A DNA stretch of 64,000 nucleotides. Origin: Clostridium sp. HBUAS56010 (GTDB lineage: Bacteria; Bacillota; Clostridia; Lachnospirales; Lachnospiraceae). Each line of letters opens with the position of its first letter. The first letter of the stretch is position 1. Location: contig NZ_SULJ01000004.1 in assembly GCF_007115105.1 (NCBI RefSeq), positions 215,727 through 279,726 of the forward strand, read 5' to 3'. Under the pieces are notes generated by a model. That model saw only the letters and a program-made list of their open reading frames with translations, was not told where the DNA came from and made no database searches. Made by a program: the position numbers and the translations under genes. Below are positions 17,207-26,173 of the stretch, one piece after another.

Positions 17207-17750
17207 CAATAAGCACCTCATCTCTTATATGCCTGTGACTCCAGGCTCCTAATTGTTTGTGTTTGTAGTTGCTGATTAAACTGTGCTGATTGTAAAGTAA
17301 ATCTAAATCAATCACCATATTGCAGGGTACAAACTCTTCCAGCATTTCCTTTACTTCATTTAAATTTCGTTTGCTCTTTAACGCCACCCGCACAATAACT
17401 TTCTTTTGAGGATCAATTTCCAACGTATATCCATCTTCCCCACACAATACCGCCAGTCTTTGCTTTAACGTTACTTTGGTATAGGGAATAATCCGGTTCC
17501 ACTTTGTTAATGCTTTAAACCTTCTGTCTTCTAATGTCTCATGAGGCATTACCGGCAGTTGGAGCATTTTTTCATAACGCCTTAAACTCTCCAAATTGGA
17601 ACTTGATATAAATTGATTATCAAATAGAACCTCCGTTTCATTCTCCATTGTTTGAATCTCTGGTTCCATAACTTCCTGAATTACCCGCATTTCTGTATAA
17701 TCCTTAAGAAAATCAGGGATATAGGAAAGTAAACTAACTTCTCGAATCAA
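17196..17750 (-). CDS. XkdU/YmfQ-like baseplate protein (DUF2313)
   Basis: 184 residues. The N-terminus 'LLSYIPDFLKDYTEMRVIQEVMEPEI' and the 'HETLEDRRFKALTKWN' and 'FVPCNMVIDLDL' stretches fit the YmfQ/XkdU family, the counterpart of phage Mu Gp48/P2 gpI, which links baseplate wedges to the fibres. It overlaps baseplate J by 17 nt upstream and the fibre gene by 11 nt downstream, so translation is probably coupled. Assignment comes from position and remembered family features. Confidence 0.85.
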   Translation of the reverse strand: MIREVSLLSYIPDFLKDYTEMRVIQEVMEPEIQTMENETEVLFDNQFISSSNLESLRRYEKMLQLPVMPHETLEDRRFKALTKWNRIIPYTKVTLKQRLAVLCGEDGYTLEIDPQKKVIVRVALKSKRNLNEVKEMLEEFVPCNMVIDLDLLYNQHSLISNYKHKQLGAWSHRHIRDEVLIDGE

Positions 17751-18810
17751 TTTTTATTCCTCCATATACGGGAATCTGAATTTTATCCAGTTCCAAATTT
17801 CCTGCAACTCCATTAATCTGTGTGTTTTTAATATCATAAATTCCTTTTACGGTTAAAATTCTTGCTTCTACCTGGGATATTCTTACCATGCAGCCATGAT
17901 CACCAAGTCCTTGCCAGGATGTCCGAAGCTCTTCCAGATAAGCTTCAACCGCACCTTTGATTTCCTCCAGTAGACCTTCTTCCCCATAACTGTTCTCATA
18001 CTCCAGCTCACATTGAATGTGAATGATTACTTCTTCCGCTGTATCAACCGTCACCATATGGTCAATGGGAGCCAGACCATCTCCATTGCCAGCTACAGGA
18101 TCCATGGTTTCCTGCACCGTCTGAATCAACACATCTGATGCTTTGTTATAATTGGAATCCAGAATGGTCAGCTTTACTGTGGACGGACCATTAAAGGCTC
18201 TTGTGATTTTTGTTGCTCCCACTCCTGGAATGCCATTGGTCTTATCCAGATAATCTTTTCGGTTTCCGCTAAATGCTTTTTCCATGAAGGACTGGATGTA
18301 TGCCTTTCGAAATTCCTCCGTACCTTCTTCATCCTCTCCAGGTATCAGCAGATCGGTTACCTCCATAGAGACAAGTCCCGTAATGCTTTCCACTGGAATC
18401 AATCGTCCTGCCTGACGGTTTCCAATTACACCCGGTGTTTCACAGGTTAATTGAACCATTCCATCTCCCAGTAACTTTGTGATGGTATAATAAAGAGTTC
18501 CATAACGGAATCGCTGACCAGCTTCCAATACCACGGTCTGGGGTTCTGCAATGCCTTTTAAGACAGCTTTTGTTGCAGGATCCGGTTCCATTCCCCTTTC
18601 CGAAGCTCTGCGAACCAGATTCTCTCTGGAAGCGGTTTCCGCAAAGGTTTCTTTTAAAATCGTATCAAACTCTATGTACATCACCTGCATTTCCGCTGCC
18701 GCCGCCGATAGTGCTGTATAAATAAGAGAACCTTCCCTTTTATCCAGCCCTTTTGGAACCCGGTCCAGCATTCGCTTTATGATGACCTCATACGTCATAT
18801 CTTCATACAT
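17734..18810 (-). CDS. baseplate J-like wedge protein (XkdT-like)
   Basis: 358 residues, normal for Baseplate_J proteins. Family features are 'RVPKGLDKREGSLIYTALSAAAAEM' near the N-terminus, 'ETASRENLVRRASERGM', the beta-rich middle with 'GNRQAGRLIPV', and 'FMEKAFSGNRKDYLDKTNGIPGVG' (P2 gpJ signature). It forms the baseplate wedge with the DUF2634 protein. The start codon abuts the stop of the upstream gene at 18810. The final residues overlap XkdU. Confidence 0.92.
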   Translation of the reverse strand: MYEDMTYEVIIKRMLDRVPKGLDKREGSLIYTALSAAAAEMQVMYIEFDTILKETFAETASRENLVRRASERGMEPDPATKAVLKGIAEPQTVVLEAGQRFRYGTLYYTITKLLGDGMVQLTCETPGVIGNRQAGRLIPVESITGLVSMEVTDLLIPGEDEEGTEEFRKAYIQSFMEKAFSGNRKDYLDKTNGIPGVGATKITRAFNGPSTVKLTILDSNYNKASDVLIQTVQETMDPVAGNGDGLAPIDHMVTVDTAEEVIIHIQCELEYENSYGEEGLLEEIKGAVEAYLEELRTSWQGLGDHGCMVRISQVEARILTVKGIYDIKNTQINGVAGNLELDKIQIPVYGGIKIDSRS

Positions 18811-19211
18811 TAAATCTTCACCTCTTTCTCTGCTTCAATTTCTCCCCATAGGCTATGTACGGTAAACGTCACATGCAGACTCCGTTTCGACATTTCAAAC
18901 GAAAATGAATTCACTTCTGTTATTCTGTCATCCTGCTTTAGAGCTTCCCTGATCCGCTTCTTTACCTTGGCTTTTACAAATCCTGCTGATTTACCAAATA
19001 AGTCATTTAATTCTGTACCATAATTCCAGCTATAGATCAGCCATTCAAATCTCTCTGTATTGAGAATACAGTATACAGATTGTCTGATTGCTTCCAGACC
19101 ATCTGTCATATCAACAATCCTCTTTTGATCCGTATCCAAACGAAATGTTTTGGAAGGTTTGTATACAATTTTTAAATTTTTTTGTAAAATATCTCCTGTT
19201 ACCGGAAGCAT
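18810..19211 (-). CDS. XkdS-like baseplate protein (DUF2634, gpW/gp25-like)
   Basis: 133 residues. 'SKTFRLDTDQKRIVDMTDGLEAIRQSVYCILNTERFEWLIYSWNYG' (pattern split here as in the family: TERFE, YSWNYG) and 'VKKRIREALKQDDRI' match DUF2634/gp25-like wedge proteins, which carry a lysozyme-like fold without the catalytic function. It lies between DUF2577 and baseplate J, the invariant PBSX order. Start ATG at 19211 with AAAGGAGGAGTG upstream. Confidence 0.9.
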   Translation of the reverse strand: MLPVTGDILQKNLKIVYKPSKTFRLDTDQKRIVDMTDGLEAIRQSVYCILNTERFEWLIYSWNYGTELNDLFGKSAGFVKAKVKKRIREALKQDDRITEVNSFSFEMSKRSLHVTFTVHSLWGEIEAEKEVKI

Positions 19212-19225
19212 TACACTCCTCCTTT

Positions 19226-19540
19226 CTACCAGGTTCCAATGACTGCAAACTGTTGTCCGCCCTTTTTTTGTAAGAGAAGGACCTTTTGACCGGTTTTTAA
19301 CCCATTTTTAATGAGAACAGATACTTCACCAATGCCCGGAATGCTCATAATCTGAGTGTAATCGGTAAATTGTTTTGGAATAATAATCTGGGATTGAAAT
19401 AAAACGGTCTTTTGTCCGATCTGTATCTCCATTGGATTATTCCTGAGCACAGTTCCTGTTATTACATCACAAGGATCCTGAGCTTCAACTGCCTGAACAA
19501 CAATTTTTTTAATATTTTCCACCCACTGAACATCAGCCAT
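19226..19540 (-). CDS. XkdR-like protein (DUF2577)
   Basis: 104 residues. A short helical start (VENIKKIVVQAVEAQDP) is followed by a compact OB-like beta domain with 'QIGQKTVLFQSQIIIPKQ' and 'VLIKNGLKTGQKVLLLQKKGGQQF', features of the DUF2577 family found between XkdQ and XkdS. It is probably a small spike- or hub-associated baseplate part. It overlaps the hub gene by 8 nt. Confidence 0.85.
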   Translation of the reverse strand: MADVQWVENIKKIVVQAVEAQDPCDVITGTVLRNNPMEIQIGQKTVLFQSQIIIPKQFTDYTQIMSIPGIGEVSVLIKNGLKTGQKVLLLQKKGGQQFAVIGTW

Positions 19541-20489
19541 AAATATTTGCTCCTCTCAATGTCAAATCCATAGTATGAACACCGGCATCAATTTTATGGG
19601 TTACCGATTCCACCAGAAGGTAGTTATTCAGTTTCATATCTTTCAAACCCAAAGTAACAGGAATCAGACAGCCCGCCCGAACTCTGATATCCCCAAATGC
19701 ATCCTTGATACTCAGTGTTTTGGACGGCTGGTTATATAAGGTCAAATACTGTTCTGCAAGCTTCTGTCCGTCAATTCCTTCATCAATGGATTCATCTTTT
19801 TGAAGAATCCCCCACTTGTTAATGGATTCGGTGTTTTTGGTCATGTAGACCTCTCTTTTTTTTGTAGTACTATCGTCATGATATACCTTGATCTGATTAA
19901 ATGTATTGCTGTCAATGCTGATCTTATAGTCATAATCCTGTGCTGTCTGGTCATCAATTAAAAGATCCAACTGCATCTGTTCCATGTCCCGCAATGTCAG
20001 CTTGCCAACATCATCATAAAAAACATACAGCTTCTTTTTACGAATCATTGTCAGATTCAGACTGTTCATGATAATGTCAAATAACGTTTTGTCCTTTTCA
20101 TTTCTTTCCAGCTTCTCTCCGGTATCCTCCAGTTCCCCAACGTTTAAGTTGTAATCCCCGGCAATCATTTTAATTACATCTCCAGTCGTTAAACCTGAAT
20201 AATTGTAGCTATCTTTATTTTTTAAATACCGGAGCTGGTCATAGGCAGTCACTTTCATTTCACCAGTACTGTTCCAGTTTCTTTCAAATATAAACCCGAG
20301 AAAAACCGGAGTTCCATTTACATCCAGCCGTACCGCATTCCCCTCTTCGATTTTTAAAATCTCATCAGGCATTACGGTAAATGTACATTTTCCCGGCTGG
20401 CTGCTGCGTTGTATTTCCCAGTCTATGCTTCCCTGGACAACGGGTTCGTAGACCTGCTGTTCATGCTGTATATATAAATGTACTTCCAC
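19533..20489 (-). CDS. XkdQ-like tail hub protein
   Basis: 318 residues. 'VHLYIQHEQQVYEPVVQGSIDWEIQRSSQPGKCTFTV' at the N-terminus, 'VTAYDQLRYLKNKDSYNYSGLT' (gp27/gpD-like hub pattern) and the closing 'LVESVTHKIDAGVHTMDLTLRG' are typical of XkdQ/YqbQ. It forms the central hub under the tube. It sits 13 nt downstream of the LysM gene with its own GAAAGGAA site. Confidence 0.9.
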   Translation of the reverse strand: MEVHLYIQHEQQVYEPVVQGSIDWEIQRSSQPGKCTFTVMPDEILKIEEGNAVRLDVNGTPVFLGFIFERNWNSTGEMKVTAYDQLRYLKNKDSYNYSGLTTGDVIKMIAGDYNLNVGELEDTGEKLERNEKDKTLFDIIMNSLNLTMIRKKKLYVFYDDVGKLTLRDMEQMQLDLLIDDQTAQDYDYKISIDSNTFNQIKVYHDDSTTKKREVYMTKNTESINKWGILQKDESIDEGIDGQKLAEQYLTLYNQPSKTLSIKDAFGDIRVRAGCLIPVTLGLKDMKLNNYLLVESVTHKIDAGVHTMDLTLRGANIYG

Positions 20490-20502
20490 TGTTTATTCCT
20501 TT

Positions 20503-21168
20503 CTAAGGCATTGTAAGAACCTGTCCCGGATAAATAAGATTTGGGTTCTTCACCTTGTCCTGATTTAACTGATGGATTTCCTGCCAACGATTCCCATTCC
20601 CAAGCTTCTTTTTTGCAATGGACCAGAGACAGTCTCCTTTTACTACGGTATAACTGGACTCTAACACTGGTTCCCCTGACCGTTCTCCTTCTGTGTTCTC
20701 TCCTTCCGCTGTCTCTTTATCAACAATCTTAAATGTTTTAAGTTTCGTCCCGTAATGTCTGTACTCTTTTAAAGTAAGGGAAACGGATAAATCAAGCCCC
20801 TCACTGACATCATCGGAAACCTTAAACTCTTCCAGGGTCACATCCATACTTGTATCAAACAGACTTTCTCCTCCCATGCTTTCCCGGATTACCAGAAACT
20901 CAAACGGTTTTCCCTGCTGTTTCAGTTCTTTCAGTTTTTCTAAAAAATCTTCTGCGCTTTCTACACTTCCATCCCAGACTGCACTTGGATAATCCATCTG
21001 CGGTATGATTACGTCAATGCTGATTTCCGCCAGAGCTGCAGGCTTTACAAGATTGATTTCTTCTCCACTGATTAAATTTACCGTCTTATTCTGCCCTCCA
21101 TATTTTACCGGAATCTTCTGGGGAGGCAGGGGCAGAAGCATATCATCAATATAGATTTCATAAGCCAT
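20503..21168 (-). CDS. LysM-domain tail protein (XkdP-like)
   Basis: 221 residues. The first 145 match the XkdP/phage tail P2 gpX-related beta domain (EIYIDDMLLPLPPQKIPVKY). A low-complexity TAEGENTEGERSGEP linker then leads to a C-terminal LysM domain (SYTVVKGDCLWSIAKKKLG ... NPNLIYPGQVLTMP). LysM binds peptidoglycan, probably during wall contact or assembly of the hub. It shares the sequence TAATG with the tape-measure stop, so expression is coupled. Confidence 0.92.
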   Translation of the reverse strand: MAYEIYIDDMLLPLPPQKIPVKYGGQNKTVNLISGEEINLVKPAALAEISIDVIIPQMDYPSAVWDGSVESAEDFLEKLKELKQQGKPFEFLVIRESMGGESLFDTSMDVTLEEFKVSDDVSEGLDLSVSLTLKEYRHYGTKLKTFKIVDKETAEGENTEGERSGEPVLESSYTVVKGDCLWSIAKKKLGNGNRWQEIHQLNQDKVKNPNLIYPGQVLTMP

Positions 21169-23696
21169 TATCCATTTACTCCTTCCGCCCAGGAACTAAG
21201 CACCTCTGATGTGGTATCGCTGAGCATACGAATCACATTGTCCACATCTGCTACATTCTTTATTGTATTGTTATTGTTGATATCCAGTTTTAAATCTGCA
21301 AGGGTAAACCGGTTGATAATCTCCTGTTCTGCGGCATCCCTCATATATTTCAATTCCTCATCCATAGAGTCCATCTGATCTGCCATGGCGGCGGTATTCA
21401 TTGCCGTATCTCCTGTGTTTTTTGTAATACTTTCTGGAATTCCGGCTCCACTAAGCGGATTATTCTCAGCAGGATTTTCACTATAAGCAGATTGATCAAA
21501 GGCATCTGTCTTACCTTTTAAGATGCTTCCAAAATCACCTAAGCCATCCTTTAAAGACTTCATCCCTCCTTTTCCGGCCTCGTAACCCTTTTTCATGTTA
21601 TCCCCATAACTGATATGATTCATAGATAAATTCATATCCGCCATGACCTTATCCATATCAAGAGGTCCCTGTTTCCTTTCGTACTTTCCGTTACCCAGCT
21701 TATCTGCCAGCTTATCTCCATAGGAGGTTAAATTTTCACGCCATACGGTTACAGTTGCTGCCATTTTTGTTCCAAAAACCAGATCAATTGCTTTTGCTAT
21801 TTTTTCAATTACACTTAACACTCCATCTGCCATATCAAAAAACAGATGAATAATGGAACCTATGGGATCATCAAACAGATTCCCAATAAAGTTCGCAAAT
21901 GCAATAAATGGATTTACTAGAAACTCAATTACACCAAACACAAGCTCCACGAAAGCCATGAGAATATTTTCAATGAATGCCAGTGCACCCATAAATGCCC
22001 CACATATAATTCCTGTAGCACTTACAGAAGTTCCAGCTAACTTATTAAAAACTGCTACTGCAGCAAAGAACAATGCGATGATTGCAATAATTAATATAAT
22101 AATCCAGGTAAGAGGACATGCTGCTAAAGCTGCATTTAAGCCATTCTGGGCTATAATCATTGCAATGATTGCCGCGGTTTCAGCCCAGTCACAAATTGTT
22201 TTCCAAGCCATGACTGCTGCTCCTTTTAGTGTTGTAAGCCAGCTTAACCCTGCTGTTGAATTATATACAATTAAGGCTGCAATTGCTCCCCATATAACAG
22301 GTTCCAAAATGGACCACGAATCAGAAATGATGCCGCCTATGGTTCCGGCAACCAAACCAATTCCTCCAAATATTCCACTGATTTCACCCACATTTCCCTG
22401 TAGACCAGTAGTAAAGTCCCTGATCGCACCTGCAATATGATTCACCATATTTCCCACCGTCTGTGCCAGCCCCAGATTTATTGTATTAACAAGGGAACCA
22501 ATGGCATCACTTGCATTGTTATACTTTATCTGATTTAACTCCTCTAAACGACTAGTGGAAAGTTCCACCGAACCATTTAAATCCGCCATTGCATTGATAC
22601 CATTCTGACCGAGTTCCCCAAAAGAACTTCCAAACAACTGCATTCCTGCTGCATTTCTGCTTATGGGATCTTCTATTTCATTTAGAGCTGCAATTGTCTG
22701 TTCAAATGCCGCCCTCGCCGTTTCTCCGCCGCCAGCAAAAGCAGTCTGCATACTTTCTGCATTAAGCCCCAGAGCGGAAAAAGCCTCTTTAGCCTCTGCT
22801 CCCCCGCCTAAAACTCTGGTTGAAAATTCATTCATTGCATTTCCCATGGTACTGATCGAAACATTTCCACTTGCTGCACCATTGATCAGCATATTAAACA
22901 TATCCTGTCCGCTGAATCCCAGTTTCTTAAAACTGTCTGCATTTGTATTAATAGTACTTAGAAGTTCTCCATTCTTATTCAGTCCTGACTGGGTTCCCTG
23001 AATAATCAAATCAAAGGCCTGTGCACCTGTTACTCCAAACTTCTGTTCCAGAATTCCCGCAGATTGAATGCTGTCAGTCAAACCGTATCCAAAGGTATCC
23101 TGCATTAATAATCCAGCTCGGGTTAATTGCTCAAGTCCAGCTCCTGTCTTCCCAGTCATCTGCTGCACCGATGCAATACTGTTTGCGGCATCTTCTGGAC
23201 TCTTACTGACATGATCGGCATAAAGATTATTCGCACTCTTTTTTGCCATATCAAGGTCAGCTCCCCCCATACCTGTTTTGGCCTGTATCATATTACCGGC
23301 ATCTTTTACGCTGCTTGCCCGGTTTACCAGATCCATAAGACTGGTATCAACACCTAATTTCCCCAGCTTAGAAGTTACACTGCCAAATCCTTTCGACAGC
23401 TTCTTCCATACGTCTTTTAAATCTCCAGTCTTTTTCTTTCCATCTTCAATGCTCTTATTTAATCCTTTTTGCTGTTTTTCTGCTGTAGAGATGCTATCTG
23501 TAATCTCCACATACTTCCCATCAATAATATCAAGATTCTTTCTTATTCCTGACATTCCTGGAAATACCAAAGATTTTGAAGCACTTATCTGAAAAGCCTG
23601 CAGCGATCTGCCTGCCTTTTGAATGGATTCATCAATCACCTTTAGTGCCTTACTTGAACCATCATAAACCTGAAGTGCATATTGTACTGAAGCCAA
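21168..23696 (-). CDS. tail tape measure protein
   Basis: 842 residues from a TTG start at 23696 with AGGAGGAATGACA upstream. The N-terminal third is helical and repetitive, with the TP901-type tape-measure stretch rich in A, Q and G (for example 'QMTGKTGAGLEQLTRAGLLMQDTFGYGLTDSIQSAG' region, 'GGGAEAKEAFSALGLNAESMQ'). The middle has several long hydrophobic segments (about 430-640), used for membrane insertion in phages. Its length sets tail length; at roughly 1.5 A per residue a tube near 120 nm is expected (family rule, inference). It follows the chaperone extension and a small hairpin. Confidence 0.92.
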   Translation of the reverse strand: MASVQYALQVYDGSSKALKVIDESIQKAGRSLQAFQISASKSLVFPGMSGIRKNLDIIDGKYVEITDSISTAEKQQKGLNKSIEDGKKKTGDLKDVWKKLSKGFGSVTSKLGKLGVDTSLMDLVNRASSVKDAGNMIQAKTGMGGADLDMAKKSANNLYADHVSKSPEDAANSIASVQQMTGKTGAGLEQLTRAGLLMQDTFGYGLTDSIQSAGILEQKFGVTGAQAFDLIIQGTQSGLNKNGELLSTINTNADSFKKLGFSGQDMFNMLINGAASGNVSISTMGNAMNEFSTRVLGGGAEAKEAFSALGLNAESMQTAFAGGGETARAAFEQTIAALNEIEDPISRNAAGMQLFGSSFGELGQNGINAMADLNGSVELSTSRLEELNQIKYNNASDAIGSLVNTINLGLAQTVGNMVNHIAGAIRDFTTGLQGNVGEISGIFGGIGLVAGTIGGIISDSWSILEPVIWGAIAALIVYNSTAGLSWLTTLKGAAVMAWKTICDWAETAAIIAMIIAQNGLNAALAACPLTWIIILIIAIIALFFAAVAVFNKLAGTSVSATGIICGAFMGALAFIENILMAFVELVFGVIEFLVNPFIAFANFIGNLFDDPIGSIIHLFFDMADGVLSVIEKIAKAIDLVFGTKMAATVTVWRENLTSYGDKLADKLGNGKYERKQGPLDMDKVMADMNLSMNHISYGDNMKKGYEAGKGGMKSLKDGLGDFGSILKGKTDAFDQSAYSENPAENNPLSGAGIPESITKNTGDTAMNTAAMADQMDSMDEELKYMRDAAEQEIINRFTLADLKLDINNNNTIKNVADVDNVIRMLSDTTSEVLSSWAEGVNG

Positions 23697-23723
23697 TTGT
23701 CATTCCTCCTTTCCTCCCTATTA

Positions 23724-23749
23724 GGAAGAACGTTTTCAGGCGTTCTTCC
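23724..23749 (-). other. intercistronic hairpin before tape measure gene
   Basis: Perfect 9-bp stem GGAAGAACG/CGTTCTTCC with an 8-nt loop, without a U-tract, between the chaperone-extension stop and the tape-measure start. It may stabilise mRNA 3' ends or modulate tape-measure translation. Confidence 0.45.
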
Positions 23750-23755
23750 TTTCTA

Positions 23756-23920
23756 CTATCTTCTTCCTGCCTTTGCTTTCGCAGCTTCCTTTTTGTCATT
23801 TTCCAGTTTTAGCTGTACTGCTGCAATAATAAAAGCCCGTTCCCTTCGTTCCAGGTTTAAAAATTCATGAGGCCATCTGTGAAGCTTGTGGAGGCAATAA
23901 TAGGCAATGTTTGCCTCCAT
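23756..23920 (-). CDS. tail assembly chaperone frameshift extension (GT domain), 54 residues as free ORF
   Basis: The frame reads MEANIAYYCLHKLHRWP, then HEFLNLERRERAFIIAA and a charged Lys/Glu tail. This pattern ('LHKxPxEFLxLxxxExAFI-A-x-I') is typical of the T domain of phage tail assembly chaperones in PBSX-like clusters. It is in the -1 frame relative to the upstream XkdN-like gene and open back through it to the A AAA AAC slippery site. The fused product would be about 202 residues: LIEGGD replaces the stop and leads into MEAN. A strong AAGGAGG site before its own ATG means it could also be made separately. Confidence 0.75.
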   Translation of the reverse strand: MEANIAYYCLHKLHRWPHEFLNLERRERAFIIAAVQLKLENDKKEAAKAKAGRR

Positions 23921-23934
23921 ATCGCCTCCTTCAA

Positions 23935-24363
23935 TTAGTTTTTTGCTTCTTCAACCTGTTCTTCCAAAGTAACATCAAAACCATTTACCTTCTGAATCTG
24001 CTCCACATATCCAGCATACTCTCCTGCTGTCAGCATGACCTTTAATAAAGCATCTGCCCCCATTGCCTGATAGGAATCCTGAAGAGTCTTGTCATTTAAA
24101 TTTGGATAAACAGTGCATTCTGCCGCCAATTTACCAAGGTATAAGTTAAAATCAGTCTCCTGGGTGTACTGTCCTTTTTTTCCTGTTACTGGAACCCGTT
24201 TGGTGCATTCTTTTCTTAATTCTTCATCTTTTCTGGAAGTAATGGCTTTGATTTCCCATTCAACCGGTTTTTTATCTGCTCCAACAAACCTTTTTGAGGC
24301 TATAAATTTTTCTTTGTCTACCTTAATTGCATTCTGACTTAAAAAACAACTTAATTCTCCCAT
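23935..24363 (-). CDS. tail assembly chaperone, XkdN-like (G protein)
   Basis: 142 residues, starting MGELSCFLSQNAIKVDKEKFIASKR and continuing with 'EWEIKAITSRKDEELRKECTKRVP', the typical XkdN/phage XkdN-like pattern. It lies between tube and tape measure genes, as in PBSX. It coats the tape measure protein during tail assembly and is absent from the finished particle. Its 3' end carries the A AAA AAC slippery site; see the separate entries for the site and the extension. Confidence 0.9.
   Translation of the reverse strand: MGELSCFLSQNAIKVDKEKFIASKRFVGADKKPVEWEIKAITSRKDEELRKECTKRVPVTGKKGQYTQETDFNLYLGKLAAECTVYPNLNDKTLQDSYQAMGADALLKVMLTAGEYAGYVEQIQKVNGFDVTLEEQVEEAKN
23938..23944 (-). promoter_or_regulatory. 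-1 programmed frameshift site A AAA AAC
   Basis: The last codons of the XkdN-like frame are GCA AAA AAC TAA. The heptamer A AAA AAC is a canonical X-XXY-YYZ slippery sequence in exactly the zero frame, and a -1 slip continues as CTA ATT GAA GGA GGC GAT ATG into the 54-residue extension without a stop. The position, one codon before the stop, matches the conserved G/GT frameshift of phage tail assembly chaperones. Confidence 0.8.
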
Positions 24364-24384
24364 TGCTTTACACTCCTTTTTTCT

Positions 24385-24858
24385 TTACTGCATTCCTTCT
24401 ACTGTTCCAAAACGTTCCGGCATCTCCCAGCTTTCAAATGTAAACTCAAATTCATCTTCCAGATATTCTCCAGTTGCATCAAATTTGGTGACAAGACCGC
24501 CATTTAAGTTACAATCTTTTAAGATAATAGTCTGTCGTCCAACACTGGAAGTAGGATCTTCGTTGGTAACCTGGATATCAAAATAAATATCCTTTCCAGA
24601 CTGCTGGTATTTGTATAAGAGATCCCTGAAAATACTGGTGTTATAATGAAATGAAGCAGAACCGCTTCCTTTCATCCCTACCGTCTTATTTCCTTTCATT
24701 GCCCGTCCCAGAATCGGGATTTCGGATTTTACTTTCTCAATTTTTGCCTCCAGCTTTAAAGCCTGCATAAAATTGTAACGTTCATTTTCAATTGTAATAT
24801 AGCACTCCGCTTTTGCAGCACTGATTGCATCCCATGCGTTCATCGTAATCTGATTCAT
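24385..24858 (-). CDS. tail tube protein (XkdM-like)
   Basis: 157 residues. 'AWDAISAAKAECYITIENERYNFMQALKLEAKIEK', 'EIPILGRAMKGNKTVGMKGSGSASFHYNTSIFRDL' and 'YLEDEFEFTFESWEMPERF' are the conserved pieces of the phage tail tube (DUF2001/XkdM) family. It polymerises into the inner tube, inside the sheath. It follows the sheath gene by 16 nt. Confidence 0.93.
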   Translation of the reverse strand: MNQITMNAWDAISAAKAECYITIENERYNFMQALKLEAKIEKVKSEIPILGRAMKGNKTVGMKGSGSASFHYNTSIFRDLLYKYQQSGKDIYFDIQVTNEDPTSSVGRQTIILKDCNLNGGLVTKFDATGEYLEDEFEFTFESWEMPERFGTVEGMQ

Positions 24859-24874
24859 TTTTTAATCCCCTTTC

Positions 24875-26173
24875 TTATGATACAACGACTGTCATGTATA
24901 AAATACTCATGCAGTTCACCGGCTGAACCGGGAAGTTAACAACAACAGATCTTTTTCCTTCGCCTTTATCTACGGTAATAGATTCTGCGTCAAGCCCTTC
25001 AATGGCTCTTAAAACCGCTAGCTGTTTTCCATATGTAACAACATCATTCCAAAGCCCTACCCTGCCTGCAGCATCATTGGAAATCTTTCCAAGATAGCGG
25101 GTATTAAATAAAGATGCAATATCATTTCCAATCTGGTCAAGAATCCGGACTGTCTGATTATTTGAGAAATCCTCTCCTTTTTCATCCGTATAGGTAATCA
25201 GAGTATTCATATCGGAAAGTACGCGGACATGGTCCCCTACTTTATGGAAGAAAAACTTACCAGCCCTCATACCATTTTCAAGCTGTGCCTGTGTATAAGA
25301 AGTTTTCACGGTATATTCTCCATCGTAGACCTTATTCTCATTGGTTTTATTGATTTCACAGGCAGCTTCTGCACCTGTCACCCAGTAAACAAGACCTGCT
25401 GCCGATTCTTCCGCTTCGTTTTCAACGGAAATAATTCCTTCATAGTCAGCTTTTGAATACTGATGGACAATTGTCTGAAATTTAATCCCCCCTTCCTCTC
25501 TTAATCGTTTTGTATAAGCCACAAACAGAGCTTTTACTTTGTCATCTGTAGAAGGACAGCACAGAGTCTGGAATGATGTGCTCTCGATCCTGCCTAGAAA
25601 TTCCGCATAATCTTCTCCTGTCACGCTGGCCCCATTGGTTCCTCCTGTGAAAGAAGTCCCAGCAGTTTCTGCAAGATCTGCCTCCTTTTTAAATGCAGCA
25701 TAAGAGTTGTCTTTTAGTTCCATAGCACTTGCAACAGTCTGAGAATCCACCTCTTTTCCTGCAAACAGAGTCTTTACATCAAACTTATTTTCATCGTCCA
25801 CATTTTTTGAAATCACTGTCATCAGACTGTTTCCACGCTCTCCGGAGTATCTTGCTTCCGCATAATCATTGGAACTGCGAGTACCTGTATTTAACCTGTA
25901 AAAAATGCCCTTTGTCATATTTTTAAACAGTTCCCGAACCGGAAGCATGGAGGGTTCATCTGAGGAATAACCAAAGATCTCCTTTGCATTTTTCTGAAAA
26001 TCTTCAGAAGTAACTTCAAATACCTCTTTTTCTGGTCCCCAGGAAAGAACCATGGGAATTGCTGCCACTCCTCTCTTTCCAACGAATACATCTGCTGATG
26101 CGCGATTCACAAAGTTTATATACGCACCTGGAAATACTTTGTTTTGAATTGTAAATTTTCCTCCACCTAACAT
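24875..26173 (-). CDS. contractile tail sheath protein (XkdK-like)
   Basis: 432 residues, normal for PBSX/diffocin sheaths. The N-terminus 'GGGKFTIQNKVFPGAYINFVNRA' and 'RGVAAIPMVLSWGPEKEVFEV' and the C-terminal 'VVVNFPVQPVNCMSILYMTVVV' are family hallmarks. 'GRVGLWNDVVTYGKQLAVL' lies in the conserved core. A sheath proves that the tail is contractile (myovirus/R-type). The start overlaps the upstream small gene by 7 nt. Confidence 0.95.
   Translation of the reverse strand: MLGGGKFTIQNKVFPGAYINFVNRASADVFVGKRGVAAIPMVLSWGPEKEVFEVTSEDFQKNAKEIFGYSSDEPSMLPVRELFKNMTKGIFYRLNTGTRSSNDYAEARYSGERGNSLMTVISKNVDDENKFDVKTLFAGKEVDSQTVASAMELKDNSYAAFKKEADLAETAGTSFTGGTNGASVTGEDYAEFLGRIESTSFQTLCCPSTDDKVKALFVAYTKRLREEGGIKFQTIVHQYSKADYEGIISVENEAEESAAGLVYWVTGAEAACEINKTNENKVYDGEYTVKTSYTQAQLENGMRAGKFFFHKVGDHVRVLSDMNTLITYTDEKGEDFSNNQTVRILDQIGNDIASLFNTRYLGKISNDAAGRVGLWNDVVTYGKQLAVLRAIEGLDAESITVDKGEGKRSVVVNFPVQPVNCMSILYMTVVVS

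Noticed and set aside
21853..22440. 195-codon plus-strand ORF inside the tape measure gene
   Set aside because: It is the complement of the hydrophobic part of the tape measure protein, low complexity, without a start site.
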